Shown: one piece after another, positions 11,901 through 26,900 of the stretch
Layout: the number at the start of each line of letters is the position of its first letter
Position numbering within the stretch: position 1 is the stretch's first letter
Assembly (NCBI GenBank): GCA_947561585.1
Contig: CANNZV010001125.1
Location: 1 to 64,000, forward strand
Source: Caprella mutica
Lineage: Eukaryota; Arthropoda; Malacostraca; Amphipoda; Caprellidae
DNA: 64,000 nucleotides
Reading direction: 5' to 3'
Notes under the pieces: generated by a model
The model's database searches: none
The model's input: only the letters and a program-made list of their open reading frames with translations
What the model was told of the DNA's origin: nothing
Made by a program: the position numbers and the translations under genes

Positions 11901-14900
11901 TTGGAAAATTATGGTCTTTTTAAACAAAAAGATACAGATTGTATTTCTAACTATATTTTGCCCCGACTGCCAGTTTACCTATATCCCCACTGGAAGAGGA
12001 CTCTGTGTAGCTGGGAGTTCCTTCGGTCCATGTGGGGGTGCTCCCTTCCACCGACAGTGGGGGAGTCCAAGTGTGTCCCCTACTGAGGTGTGCGACGCTT
12101 CCTCCACCACTGCCAGAGTCCACACTGAGGGTGGAACGGGAGTCTGTACGTGTCTCCAGCTGCACATCGCTAACACTGGGGGGTTGAGGTGAGGGAGAAT
12201 GGGGGTTAAACCATCGGGGCAAATCGCTAACATGGAGAGGGTTAAAACCAGAGTGGTGGAGCTCGACAAAGAATAATGGGGGGAGAGAGTTGGAATGATC
12301 AACACTTAAAATGGAGGAAGAACGTGAATCACAGAAAGGTGATGAAGAGTGTACAGAAATAAGGCAAGATGGAAAAATAGCTATTAATAATAATTAGTAG
12401 TACTAATTCATTTATTATGACTACTAAGAGTTAATAAATTCATTTAATAATATATCCATCGAGACTGACTAAAAATTATTTATTTATTTATTCTTGAGTG
12501 GAGCCATTTGAAAATATGGAATATTCTATTTTCACTCACAAAATTATTTGTGTTTATAATTTTAAAAATATTCAGCACCAATCACTTGACAGTTCAAGAG
12601 ATAAAAACAACAAACAAACAAAAACTTGATGACAATTAAGAAACAAAAGATAAAGACAAAAACCAATAAACAACACACAGCAACATAACAATTAAAAATC
12701 AAAATGCAAACACTTAACTATTTGCATTTTATCAATCAATTAGGTGCAGAATTATAGTCAGTTGAAGGGTATCGATAAGTTAACTGAATAAAAACTTGCA
12801 AGGGTGGGAAAGAAAACAATTTAATTCAGTAACAATGGAGGGACATGAAGCAGTTGAATTATAAAAATACCTAAGCATAGTGAATTAAATCTTGCGAATC
12901 AATCACCTACGATGAAAGTAGTATATTTGCTTATGGTGGCAGCAATGGAAATGTTCTACAACAATGTACTGTGGAATGAACTTTATTCTCAGTAAGTTAG
13001 TGCAGTTTGAAGTAAAAATTATCTAACATCCTCAATGGCAAAAGGAAATATAATGCAATATAAAAATATACAGGATTTAGTTTCATAAATTGACCTTGAT
13101 CAAGTATACGATTAATTTAGTTGGGAGATTTTAAGTCTGCTTTGGAACAAAAGGCCATATCGCTGAGAGAAAAAGGAAAAACACAAGGGACTGGAAGAAG
13201 CAGTCAGAGAGGAAAGTGGCTATATATTGCAGAAAGGGACAGAAGCACCAGTGGCGTGATAGTAAATGAAGCCTACGAACCTACCTAACACAAAATCTAA
13301 GACCTCGTAGTGTAAGAGCATAACCCTAGCGCTATCCTCCAAAACTGCAAGTAGCGTTAAAAAACGAGTACACAAACATCAATTTGCACACAGGCGGTTT
13401 TTACAAGGCAAAATGATAAATTTGAAAAAAACCTTCATCTCACTGAAACAACATTAGAAACAACACTGCCTACTGAAACTCAGAAAGTTTCTTTATCCAA
13501 GATACGAGTCAAGTGTTTTATCACAGTCAGAAAACAGAGGAAGACATGCAAGACAACTTCATGCAGGGGGGTGGAAGTAAAGAAAACAGAGGTGTACCTG
13601 CTGTGGGTGGTGGAGGTAGAGGATGCGGTGGAAATGGTGCGATAGTTCGTCAACTCGACAGGTGGAGCGGAACCCTTCCCGCCACCAGACTCCAACCTGG
13701 CAAAGCGCAACTTATGCCCCTTTCTGGGTTGGGACGAGACAATAGCTACATACATACAGACCAAGGTGCTTAGATATCACAAAACGGGGGGCGGGGTTAG
13801 TCTGTGCAGTTGAAGGGGGTGCTACACGAAATAGGGGGAGGGGGACAGCGCAAAGTGCTACATAAAATATGGGGGAAGGAGGGGCATGTACTCGAAACAA
13901 GCAAATAGAAGAAACAAGTGATTCAAATTCATGTTTAGAAATATTATATCTACATTTTCAGACACAATTCAATGATTTTGATATATAATCAATGAGTTAA
14001 TTAACAAAAATGTTCTAATTTCAGTAGCTATTCCCTAATAGGGAATCGAAAAACTTAATGACTGATGATGAGGACAAAAGCTATAAGGCAAGATAAAACA
14101 CAGATGAGCACACAGTGGGAGTAGCTATTATGACATATGGTTAATCATGTGCACTTTATATAGAAATGAATGATGCAGCAAGAGGCCAATAAATAGTTTG
14201 AAGCAAGACTAGCAATTCCTACCAACAGCTATTAGTTATCGAGAGAATTTGGGTAAAAGAATCAAAGAGTAGAATCCACAAAGAAATAAAGTGTAAAGAA
14301 AGAGAACTTAAATAATAAGATTAAATAAATCAAATTAATTTACATATGGAAAATATATAAATAAATACAGATATAGAACCTGATGAAGTAGATTTGAAGC
14401 AGAATGTCGAAACAATATAATTTGATATCTAGCTAAATGAATTACTCATGTAATTGACAAAAAATAAAAATAAAACCGGTCCCCTTAAGGACGTACACAC
14501 GTAGGGTTTTTTAAGTCCTTTCACCAGACTTTTTGCTAAGTTCCTCCTACTTTTCCACAAGAATATAAGAAAAAAACGATTTTAGTAAATAAATATTAAT
14601 TAGCTATATCATTTTTTTCTTATATTCTCGTGGAAAAAGTAGGAGGAGCTTAGCAAAAAGCCTGGTGGAAAGACTTAAAAAACTCTACGTGTGTCGGCCC
14701 TTTCGCTAATTCATTATTGAATATAGTTCCAGATACAGAGAATTGAAGATATTAAACAAATCATTAATTAATCTTTTTTAGATACCATTAACCATTTTCC
14801 CAATAGTTTGGACCACAAGTCAATCAAAATTAGGCATAAAAGAAATGATAAAGAGTATCTATGCACATTATGAATATTATTTAGAACACTGATTAATGAG

Positions 14901-17900
14901 TACTTATATTAAAAATAATGTAAAGATGGAGAAACGAATTTTGCTCAGAAATAAAAATTCAATATTTTAACTCAATAGGTACATATGCACCAAACCCAGA
15001 TAGGTACACACTATGTACCAAACCCAGATAGGTACACACTATGTACCAAACCCAGATAGGTACACACTATGTACCAAACCCAGATAGGTACACATGCACC
15101 AAATCCAGATAAATACATATGCACCAAACCCAGATAAGTACATATGCACCAAACCTAGATAGGTACACATGCACCAAACCCAGATAGGTACACATGCACC
15201 AAACCCAGATAAGTACATATGCACCAAACCCAGATAAGTACATTTGCACCAAACCCATATAGGAACACAAGTACCAAACCTAGATAGTTACACATGTACC
15301 AAACTCAGATAGGTAATCAATATACATTTTGAACACATACCTCACTACATCACTACTGTCCTCTTGTATGGCTACAGTAGTCACATGGTGATGTGTGGAC
15401 TTAACGTGATGGTGATGAGACTTCACATGGTGAGTTTTCTGAGTCACCACCTTGTGTGACTGATCACCAGTTACTACTGATGAAGGAGGTGGTGACGGGG
15501 AAGATAGAACCTCTTCTCCACGACCTGCACCTGAAACAATAAATAGCGTTACAATTGAAGAAACGACATGGAGGTAGAATAATAAAACCGAACTCGTAAA
15601 TGGATAGAAAAGAAGGAAAGGGTATATGGTAATCATGTCCCAATGATATGGAGTTATATAGGGTGTGATAATATGCTCTTAAAATAATAGATCATGAAAA
15701 TATTATAGACTGAGAGAATTAAATAGTATTGAATCATTGGGGTAAAATATTAGAAAGATGCATATAGTATTTGAAACAATTTCATACAGTTTAGTCTTTG
15801 ATTATCTTGAGATCTATGATTTAAAAACATATTGTCACAATCCTACTAATAAAAATAGAATGAAGTACAGTTTTGTAAAATGAATATTTGGGAAGATTGA
15901 ATGTGTTGTGTCTCATTTAAAAAAAAAACAATATGCTTTATGATAGAGATTGAGACAGGGGAGTAAAAAAAGTAAAAAAACAGTGAGTTGAATTTTCAAT
16001 ATCAGAGTTAGGTTTTAAATGGAAAAATAATGAACAAAATAGTTAAGAGCAAGACAAATTTCTTAACTAGATAATTGGAAAAGGACACAATTTTATTAGA
16101 AAAAAAAAAAATTACCTAATAAATATACAAATTTCAATGAATCATCTATTGACAAATAACAGAATATGAATACAGCACTTGCAGAACTCTAAGTAGAATA
16201 AATTTTGTAGCTACAAATATAACTAATACATAGCTAGCTAAATAAAGGTGCAGTTATCTACAGCTATTCAATGGAATCAAAAATAAAATTACAAATTCAT
16301 GCAAAAATTCTATAAAAATTGAAATAAACAAAAATGTGTCAAACTGTAAAAAGAATGGTACAGTGTTACACACAAAAACCTATAAAATCTAACATATAAA
16401 ATCTAACACAAATACTCCGTTTATTAACCAGACCTGTACAAGGGACAGTTGCCAACCAAATACAAATATGTATAGTGATTGTATACCTAATAATAATAAT
16501 ATGATAATTCTTTGGTTGCCTTTTATAATATAATAATCTTTGGTGTTTTGATGATTGAATTGGTAGCTAGTTCAATTATTCATTACAGAGATAAGTGGGT
16601 GGTAAACCATGCAAAATAACATTGAATTAACTTATTAAAAGAGTTCCATTATTGCCAACTAGGCACCTACTTGAGAAGATTGCCCTATTTACACTGTAGA
16701 GGGCCGTACACACGCAGGGTTTTTTTAGTCTTTCCACCAGACTTTTTGCTAAGCTCCTCCTACTTCTTTCAGGAGAATATAAGAAAAAACGATATAAATC
16801 GTATAATTATTAATTGGTATCCATGATACCTGCAGGTATCATGGATACCAATTAATAATTATATCGTTTTTTCTTATATTCTTGTGGAAAAAGTAGGAGG
16901 AGCTTAGCAAAAAGTCTGGTGGAAAGACTTAAAAAAACTCTACGTGTGTACGGCCCTTAAGGCTAAACTAAGGTATAGTAGAACTCCTCTATAATGAAAT
17001 TCTGTATAGTGAATATAGAGTCCTGTGTAAGGAAGTAGCCTCTATAGTGAATAAATTTTCTCTAGACTGCCATGAATGACCATCAGTTTTAGAAAACTAA
17101 TGGTCATTTTATGGCAGACTAAAGAAAATTTGTTCACTATAGAGGCTACTTCCTTACTGAGGACATTACACTTACTATAGATGAGTTTTACTATAAATCA
17201 TTTTGGTGTAGCTATTAAATAATTATATCTACCAAGTAATTATTATGTGTATTGAGTAACATAGGATCTAGAAAATGATGGTTTAAGATCTATCACATTA
17301 TATGTTAACTGTATGAGCAAAATCAGGATTGGTATGGTACTCGTAAAACTAATACTTTGTTTTCTGAAATTGGACAGATAGCTAACGAAGTTAATTCAAC
17401 CAAAAAAGCCTTTTCTAAGGAATGTGGCAACACAAATGTAAGTTCAAAGTCACGGCTCAGTCTCGTCTGTTTTCTCATGGCTCTGAACAAAATAATACGA
17501 TTCAAACTAGGTTAGAAAAATGAAACCATTTGAAGATCAACTCAACATAAACGTAACAAAAAACTGATGCATTTCCAGTAGTAGGTACATTAAGTCTTCT
17601 TATACAAGCAAAGAGGTGGTAAGTGGGTTGAGAGAGGAGGGTTGTAACGCAGTCATGGTTCACTTGTTAAAAAGAGTAAATGCCAATTCGTAACCAAACT
17701 GTAATCATTTCAAGTTACTCAGACAATTTACATGGAGTAATTTTGATTTAAATTGGGCTTGAACATGAATAAAAGTTTAGCTTTAAAATTTTATGACATC
17801 AATTAGCCATCAAATATTTCAAAAATAAATGATTAGAGTTGGTTTTAAATATGGTCCATTTATCTCCTAGAACAAGCAGACTGAGTTTTCAGAAGCAAAG

Positions 17901-20900
17901 TAGTAGTACCTCTGACAAAAGTAGGCCCAAATGCCACGGAAGCACCAGATCTTGTAGGTCCTGCAGACCTTGGTGATCTGGGGGGAACTGGAGGAGGGGC
18001 CCTAGCGGATGACCTCAGAGGCCTATCCTGTAGAACTCTTGGCAGATTGACAGTAGTCTCAGCAACTGATATCTTAGTAGGAGCTTCAAAGTTAGCATTC
18101 TTGTAATCGGAGTCACTTGCTGACTTGTCGAAGGCGTTTGTAGCAGAGGAGGACGCGTCTCCCGAGTTGTTTGACGCAGCATTTGTCTCTCCGTTTGACG
18201 TGGTTACTACGTTTGAATTGATAGCGATGATATGAGTATTGAAAGTGAGACATGAAATAAATAGACATATTTATAGTAAGGTGCTGAAGAATGTACATAT
18301 TCACAGAGAAAAGATGTCAGGATAGATAGTTACCTAATTAACCAGGTGAAAATTTAAATGTAACTAACTCAATTGATGGAATAATTGGATTCAAAGCGAG
18401 TTTTTCTCGAGAATCCTGTATGTTCGGTGTAGTGTCGAATTCATATATATATACCATGCTTGCTGAGTACTTATTGGAATGATGTCTAGTTACATATAAA
18501 CATGTGTAGTTAATCAACCTACTTAAATAGAATTAAGTGTTTTATATAAATGTTAGTGATTTGGTATTGGTTTAGAGTTTTAATTACCTTTACCGTAGTC
18601 ATCTTTCTCCCCGTTGATCGTTCCGATGGTAGAAGCCTTCGCTTCCAAAGATAACTGCTGCCTACCTTGCTGAGCCTGAACCACAGTGGCACCCTATTAA
18701 AAATAGTAGTTTAACTATTTAGGCCTATTAAAAATATCAAAGACAAAAGGTAAGCAATTAGGAACTCTTTAGGCCTATTTCATACAGAGCTTTTTTTTCA
18801 ACAAAATGCAACATTAAACAAAAAAAAAAAAAAAACTCTAAAAACATTTTCTTTGAAAAACGCCAGTGTGAAAGGAGCCTAACTCATAATGCTCAATCAT
18901 ACATAGGAAGCTTCATCTTTCAAAATATTTAGTTGATAAATAATCTAACCTCTACAGATTAAGTTTGGAAGCTAACAGTTACGATTTTGCATCACATTTT
19001 TATCTCAATGAATTAAGCACCAAGTAGATACATATAATATTCTGTATTGCAGTGTTGCACTAAAAATAATATATACTGAGCTGTTTAGTATTTATTTTGA
19101 GACATACTTCTTTTTTACAGCAGTTAACTACTTCAAAAGAATTAAAGTTGATGTTGTAATAAAACAATAAATGGAAATTTTTGAAATAATTAAGAAATTG
19201 TTTTAAATTTTCTTTTGAAAAAAAAATTAATTTTCTTTTGAAAAAAAATATAATATTCTTTTGAAAAAAATTATAATTATCTTTTGAAAAAAAAATTAAT
19301 TTTCTTTCGAAAAAAAATATAATATTCTTTTGAAAAAAATTATAATATTCTTTTGAAAAAGATATAATTTTCTATTGAAAAAAAAAAATCTTTTGAAAAA
19401 AAATATATAATTTTTTTTGAAAGAAGTATTTTGTTGCGAATTTGACAACGATAGTACAGAACAACCCTAAAGACTAGGAAATATTCAAGAGAAATATCCC
19501 TCTCTCTTTCAAATGACTTTTCAGTTGCCTAACCTGAGCAAGAGGAGAGGTTGGCAAGCCTGATGGCTCCAAATGGTGAGAGGAGGAATGGGGTCTCAGG
19601 CCCCTCATGGATGAGGAGCCAGGACCCCCTCTACGTCGTGAGGGGGAGTGCCGCAAAGCTGGGGAAGAAAGGGGGCAATTAGCTGGGGGTTTGGTGGGGG
19701 TGGGGGTTATTAACATACTTTGACGCTTCAGAAAACTATAAATGCAATGAATATAGGTGAATAAACGTAGAAAATAATAGTAGAAAGATAGAGAGCATTC
19801 AGAAAAATGAAATATAGGGATATTTGTGGAATTAACATGATAGAATTTATCTATAATCGGTTCCGATAATAAGTTTGTATGAAACAGTATTAATCAATAG
19901 CTACGTTGAACATGTTGATTAATAACACTTAAATATTGGGATATTCGTGGAATTACGATGTTAAAATTTATAATTGGTTAACTTACAATAAGTTTGTATG
20001 GATAGAACAGTATTAATACATTGAACACGTTGGTTAATAACACTAAAGGGCCGTACACACGCAGGGTTTTTCAAGTCTTTCCACCAGACTTTTTGCTGAG
20101 GTCCTCCTACTTTTTCAACAAGAATATTTAAAAAAACTATTTAAATCGAATAAACTCAAATAAATAATGATTATATCGTTTTTTAGTATATATTTGTGGA
20201 AAAAGTAGGAGGAGCTTAGCAAAAAGTCTGGTGGAAAGACTTAAAAAACCCTACGTGTGTACTTCCCGTTAGGAATTAATATATTAAAATGGCAACTGTA
20301 CTTTAATTTACTTTAAGAGCTGTATCAGATATATCTATAGTTGAATTTAAGTCATTAAGTGGAGATTAAATAATAGGAATTAGATGAACAGATGTTATAG
20401 AGCAATAATAAAATCTGTAGCTAAAACAATGAACTTACTGGGTATAGTATGGAGAAATAGTTAAGTTAAATAATAATGTGATAATTAAGCTTAACATTCA
20501 GAATGTGCAGTAATTAAATGTACAATAAAATGAACAGTAATAAATACTGCAAAAAACTAAAAACGATAGTTTATAAGGAAAAATCGAAAGTAAGATAAAA
20601 ATATCCTGCAATAAAAAAAGCATAAGTTGACATGCATAATGAATAGATACATATTTAGAGAAGCCCATCGACAACTCTCCCTGAAATGAACGGGAATAAA
20701 CAAACCTTTCTAAACAGTGCAGCTACGAACAAATAAAACAAAATCCATAAAACTGTTCAACAACTCTGAGTCACTGGAAGTCTTCAGAGTAAATAAAAAT
20801 AACCGATGGGGATAAAGCAGGGCGGAGGAGAGAGTGTGTGGATCGAAATACACATACCTATGTAGCTGGAAACGAGGGTTCGGAATTTTCGGTGTTGTCC

Positions 20901-23900
20901 TGTTACTTCTGGTAAATCCACTACAAGGGCAGCATTAAACACAAGGGTCATAAAGGGAAGTGTGCAAATGACTAAGGGTGTGGGATTAGCCTAACCAGTT
21001 TCTCTAGTAGCTACAAATATATCACACCGCTACAAAAACCATTTCAATTGAGTAGTTATCTAGTGACTAAACTAAGCGATACCATGTTGGAGGTAGTAAC
21101 TAAAGGGCCGTGCACACGTAGGGTTTTTTCAGTATTTCCACCAGACTTTTTACTAAGCTCCTACTTTTTCCACAAGAATATAAGGAAAAAAGATATAATT
21201 ATTATTTATTTTAGTTGGTATCAATGATACCTGCAGGTATCATGGATAACAACTAAAATAAATAATTAAAATAGTTGGTATCCATGATACCTGCAGGTAT
21301 CATGGATAACAACTAAAATAAATAATTATTTTATCTTTTTTTTCTAATATTAGCTTAGCAAAAAGTCTGGTGTAAAGACTGAAAAAACCCTACGTGTGTA
21401 CCGCCCTTAACCATTAATCTCAAATTACCACTAGATAGTAGATACCATACACCCATTTACTGTATAGAATTATCCATATTGTCAATACAGAAATATAGCT
21501 GCACATTTAGTAAGTCTACAACTAGCTACCTACTTCAACATTATAATTATCGATACATTTTACGGATAGTATCAGAGAATATGTACGATAAAGTGAGGAC
21601 ATAACTAATGTAGCTATCTTATTACATCAAGAACATTTAAATAGATTTACATTTTCTTCAGATAGATGCAAAGTATTCTAAATATCAATGACCGGAATGA
21701 TAACCCAGACCGATCTAGAAACAATGTAGCTATCGCTCATTAATTTCAATAATTACGTAGCTATCCGATTTCAGTTTTTGTAACCAGTTTCAATTTATCC
21801 TACCATTAGCCATTGACTTTAAAATAATTTTACTCGGGTAAGAAAAGGTCAGCAAACAATAACTGTATTGATTTGTAAATAGCTAAACGAGATGGTGTAC
21901 GTGACGGAACATTCGTGATATCCAAGTTACGACATTATTGAAATTAACGAGCAATAACTAGCCAATTAGGTACGCACACCAACTTCCTTTTAGCACGACT
22001 ACATACTGGAAACCTAATGCAATGACAGAGACTATCCTAGCCTGGTAATTCAACACTGAGAACTTACGGGAAGGTATTCTTTTGAAGACTGTCTCTGCCA
22101 TAAACTTCTGGAAGCGCTGTGAGTAAAAGTTTGGTCTGTGGACTGATATTGTGTCCTGGAAAAGGAGGAATAAATAGATTATTAAAAAAATCGCTAGGGT
22201 AAATTACGAATAATCGGTCAGTTTCACATCTTCGGTCATATTATAAAGAACGATATGAAATTGTAATTTATTTTAATTGGTATCCATGATAACTTCAGGT
22301 ATCATGGATACCAATTAAAATTAAATAACAATTATAATACCAATCATTCTTTCTTATAAGACCGAAGATGTGAAACTGACCGATTATTCGTAATTTACCC
22401 TAGATATATATGGAGGTAGCTACTGTGAAACTCCTGAGTTATGAAGCACTTGAATTATGAAGTGCACTTGAGTTTTGAAGTAGTTTTCTATGTTTAAATT
22501 ATAGAAAATGATAGGCGTCAAGTTATCCCTCAATGACCATAATTTTTTAAGATTTTATCATAGAAAACTATTCAGTGCAATTGAGATATAAAATAACTCC
22601 GAGTTATGACAGAACCAATAACTACTTCATAACTCATTAGTTTCAGTGTAACAGTAAATTTTCTCACAATATGCAAGATAATCTGGTTGAGATGAGAAAA
22701 ACAAATCGGTCTCAAGTTTACATGAGATAAAAAATTATGGTGGGGCCAGAGAAGATTTAGTTGAATCTCCCTTAATCTTCAATGTCCATCATACATTTTT
22801 ATTTGGGTGAAGTAGCTTACGCTAAACAGAGACTATTTAAGAGATAAACATTCAAGTATAGCTACAATATAAAATTAAATATAGAACATGTTGATTTTAA
22901 ATAATCGTTGATGGACAAGAAATTGAATAATATAGATGTGTTAGGGTAACTTTTAAGTTATCGGACGGGCCTGCATTTCCGATCATACAAGAAAAAGTAT
23001 ATAACAATTCTTATTCAACTCTTATTTTAATTGGTATCCATGATAGCTGTATCAGAGATACCAACTGAAATAAGTTGACTACCATTTACTCTCGTCTTCT
23101 AAGATCAAAAATGTTGTTAGCTACTTTCCTATAACTCAGAACCTACCCTAGTACATAGGTAAAGATTAAGTAGAACCTACCCTAGTACATAGGTAAAGAT
23201 TAAGTAGAACCTACCCTTAGTACATAGGTAAAGATTAAGTAGAACCTACCCTAGTACATAGGTAAAGATTAAGTAGAACCTACCCTAGTACATAGGTAAA
23301 GATTAAGTAGAACCTACCCTAGTACATAGGTAAAGATTAAGTAGAACCTACCCTAGTACATAGGTAAAGATTAAGTAGAACCTACCCTAGTACATAGGTA
23401 AAGATTAAGTAGCTCACCCCATCAGTGACCATAGATTTGATAGTGTGCTCTAGTTTCTTCTTGAGGCGATAACTCTGAAGAATGTCTATGATGCCAAGGA
23501 AAAGGAGTAGTCTCTCGCCCTTCACATTTCGTGCTGGAATTCCCCCTGGTCTGTGAGTAAAAATAATATATGCGTTAAGAAGAAAATCGGCTTCAACTTT
23601 TACGGAATTCAAATGAATAAGATTTTGTCTAGATGTTCATTTATTTAAACTTTTCAAGATACTCTTATTCTTGGGATTTTTTTAACACCTGTTCTTTGAA
23701 AATTCATATTTTATTAGTACTTTTAATTGATTACTTGAAAGCCAACGTTGTCTGAAATTACCTGTGGTGTATTAATACAGTATAGCTAATTGAAGCTAAA
23801 CACACAGGTGAAAAATGATAGATTGAAAATATGAATGTATCCAATATGAGGTTAACAGACTTTAAGTTTGCACCCCTATGCTGCAACACTAAATTTAGCT

Positions 23901-26900
23901 CAAAATGTACCTCGAAAGGATGGAATAAGCAAGAGCTACCTAGCTTAGGACTACTACAAGTATTATCACAACTCACGGCACATGGTCTTCTTCGTCTATT
24001 GGATCGGCTGCATCAGCCTGAATACTCTCCATAGCTGTGCTGTGAGCCACCAGCCTCTGTCTGTTGATGCTGCGGGTCCTGGGGAATAAGAGAAATATAT
24101 ATAGCTACCACTTTATGGTCAACAACATATAGAAGCGAATAAATAATTTAAATTTCTGATAGCTAGCTAGTTTAACAAATATCATTCAACATAGCTAGAT
24201 TTTTTAAGGTAGCTATTATTAACAATATTATCGTTTCAAACATCCAATTTTTTTTATCTATATAATCAATAATAATGAATTTAAATTAAGTTCGTTAATA
24301 GTCTTTAATATATAGAGTTAGTAACTACATGCATCTTTAAATAGCATTATCTATATTAGCTATTACGATAAACCACTAACCTGCTGAGTCCAGAGGGTCC
24401 CCCTTCTTCTTCTCCCCCATCCTCATCACTAGTGTGCCCCTCTCCCCCACTGCTGGTACCTCCCCCCTCTCCACCATGGGGAGAGGCGGGGGGTTGACCA
24501 CCTTTACCTCCAGCACTGTTCTTGCCGTTCATCTTATCCAGTTTCTCCCTAGCTGCTTGGTCTAGATTGTGGATACCGACTAACAAGGAGTAGTCCATGA
24601 TTTTGAAAGAGGCCAGTACTCTGCAGTCCCTTTCCAGGGTGTTCATCAGGGCCTTGTAAGTGTCTGCCTCCAGCAGTATTCCATCGGGATGGTGCTCCAT
24701 GAAGTCAAGATCTTTGTATGTTGGGGATGCTTTGTTCCTTTCATATTTATTGGCCTGCAATGCATGAGTGAAACATGTAGGAATGGCATGATTAGAAAAC
24801 TACTCAGGGTAGCGAAGTTACGAATTATTGGTCGGCTTCACATCTTTTAAGGAGCTTACCTTTCTCTTGTAGGTGGAGCCTTTTAGATCATACTTCTGGT
24901 GCATCTTCACCGAGGAAGGCAGGAGATTGTTCATAGTCACGAGGCGAATGTTTTTGGCGTTGCACTGTGCGTGTAAGGGAAAACAGTCAAACATTGGAAA
25001 CATACAAGTCTAAGAGTAGCTACACATTGTCTTTCAGATAGGCTACAATAATTGAGTTTGGAATATAGAATAAATGCATAAGAAGACCAAGGTAGGTTTG
25101 TTCGACTTTACCTTTTATCTAAATCTACAGATTGCTGTCCCAAAATAAGGCCACCCTCCGTGTACGGGTTAACCTAATACAAAATTGTTTAATACAACTT
25201 TATAGTCATAGATGCATTTTAATAAAATTTTCATTGTAACTAGAATATAAATATATTAAAGTAAAGAAATCATTAGCCGTACAACCCCAAATCAGATAAT
25301 CATTCCACTCATTTAGGTAACAATAGTACAATTAATATTAATTAGTGCAACCTTATTATAAACCACACAATTATATAGAATTTTAGGTGAAGGAAGGGAG
25401 TGTAGAAGCCTTGCATATTGTAGTAGTTATTTTAAACGAGAAAATCTGAATCAAATAGTAAACATTATGATAAATTATAATAATTCTTGATGAAATTAAA
25501 ATTTTCTGTCTAGTTATTACCTTTGCAAATTTCAGAAGGTAATGTTTTGGTTAGCATTTTATATGTTCATTATATTATCGTCGGTTAGGCTGTAGCTATG
25601 GTATCATGGATACAACATCCTTTTAGTAACCAGCATACAAACACTGTATCATATATACCGTTGATTTACTAATGAATACTAATTTAGTATGCGTTAACAG
25701 AAAGTGCCTGGTATCTATACAGTAATCATAAAAATGAACCCGTAACTTGGAACGTTCGCGTCTCAATTAGGGCAAATGATAGAAGAAATAACTAGCAACA
25801 TTATATCTATCGATAATGGTGAATACAATCAGAGTGTAACTTCAATATGCTGTAAATGGGAATATTACCATTCCTACAGTAGCTCCAAGGAGAGACATGA
25901 TCAGAATCAATAGGAAGAGCAAATAATCAATATAGTGATAAAATAGGAATCAATATATAACTTGAAAAAGGAATTTTCTCAGTCCTTCTCTGAAATAGCT
26001 ACAATAATATGAATTTACTTAGAAGGGATCGGCAGCCTTGAGAGAATTTTAGTAGATATCTGAATAAGGAAATAAAATATAGATGAAAGAATTTGAAAAA
26101 TCAACAAATTATATAGTTTTCATATTTTTTCAAATAAGACTTTAAAACAGATCCTCCAATTTCAGATATCTCTATGTTGTATCATAGAACTCTTCCTCTT
26201 TCTAATGAATTCCGTTTCATCCATCTAAGTGAAAATTTGAAACTGATGATCTTGTGTCAAAGTTACCCCTAAAATATATGTTTTCTATTAAAAACTCGTT
26301 TTCTATAACTTCTAGCCAAATTTTACCAAAAACTAAAACATTTTTTGTCATACTAGATCTACAACAAAATTTAAACACCCTCAGATTGATGATAAAGAAA
26401 AATTTTGAAGGCAGCCGATCCTCTTAACCAAATCAGTGAAAATCACAGAATTTATAAATTAGGACATTCTCTTTTCTAGACCTGATCATCAAACTCCGGA
26501 GCAAACTGGCGAATGGTGTAAGTCTTGGGCTTAACAATCTTGACACGTTTGGGGTTATCACCAACAGACGGTAACTGCATCAACGTAAGGGGCTACTGAG
26601 GCAAAAACAACGGCAGTTAAGTGTTGGGGCTAAGAAAGAGGCCTGACCTAAAGATATACCCAACCACTCAGGTTTCTGTAGTTAAAAAATAATTGACAAT
26701 TTATTGTTCAGCAAAATGTTTTCATACTCAGTTTAATGTCTGATAATGATTCTAAGAATGATGAAGGGTTACATTAATTTAGAAGTGGTTTAGCATCTTC
26801 TTCGGAACCGAAGGATATATCGCTGATGTTAAAAGGAATTTTGCGTATATCTTAAGTTACACAGTTAAAAGGATATTATTCACCACTGTGTAGTTTATCC

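Noticed and set aside
11845..12192. Plus-strand frames of 65 and 115 aa
   Set aside because: Antisense to kinase exon 19, which has matching splice phases on the minus strand.
15039..15270. Frames with [13 protein letters not shown] repeats
   Set aside because: Minisatellite translation next to exon 17.
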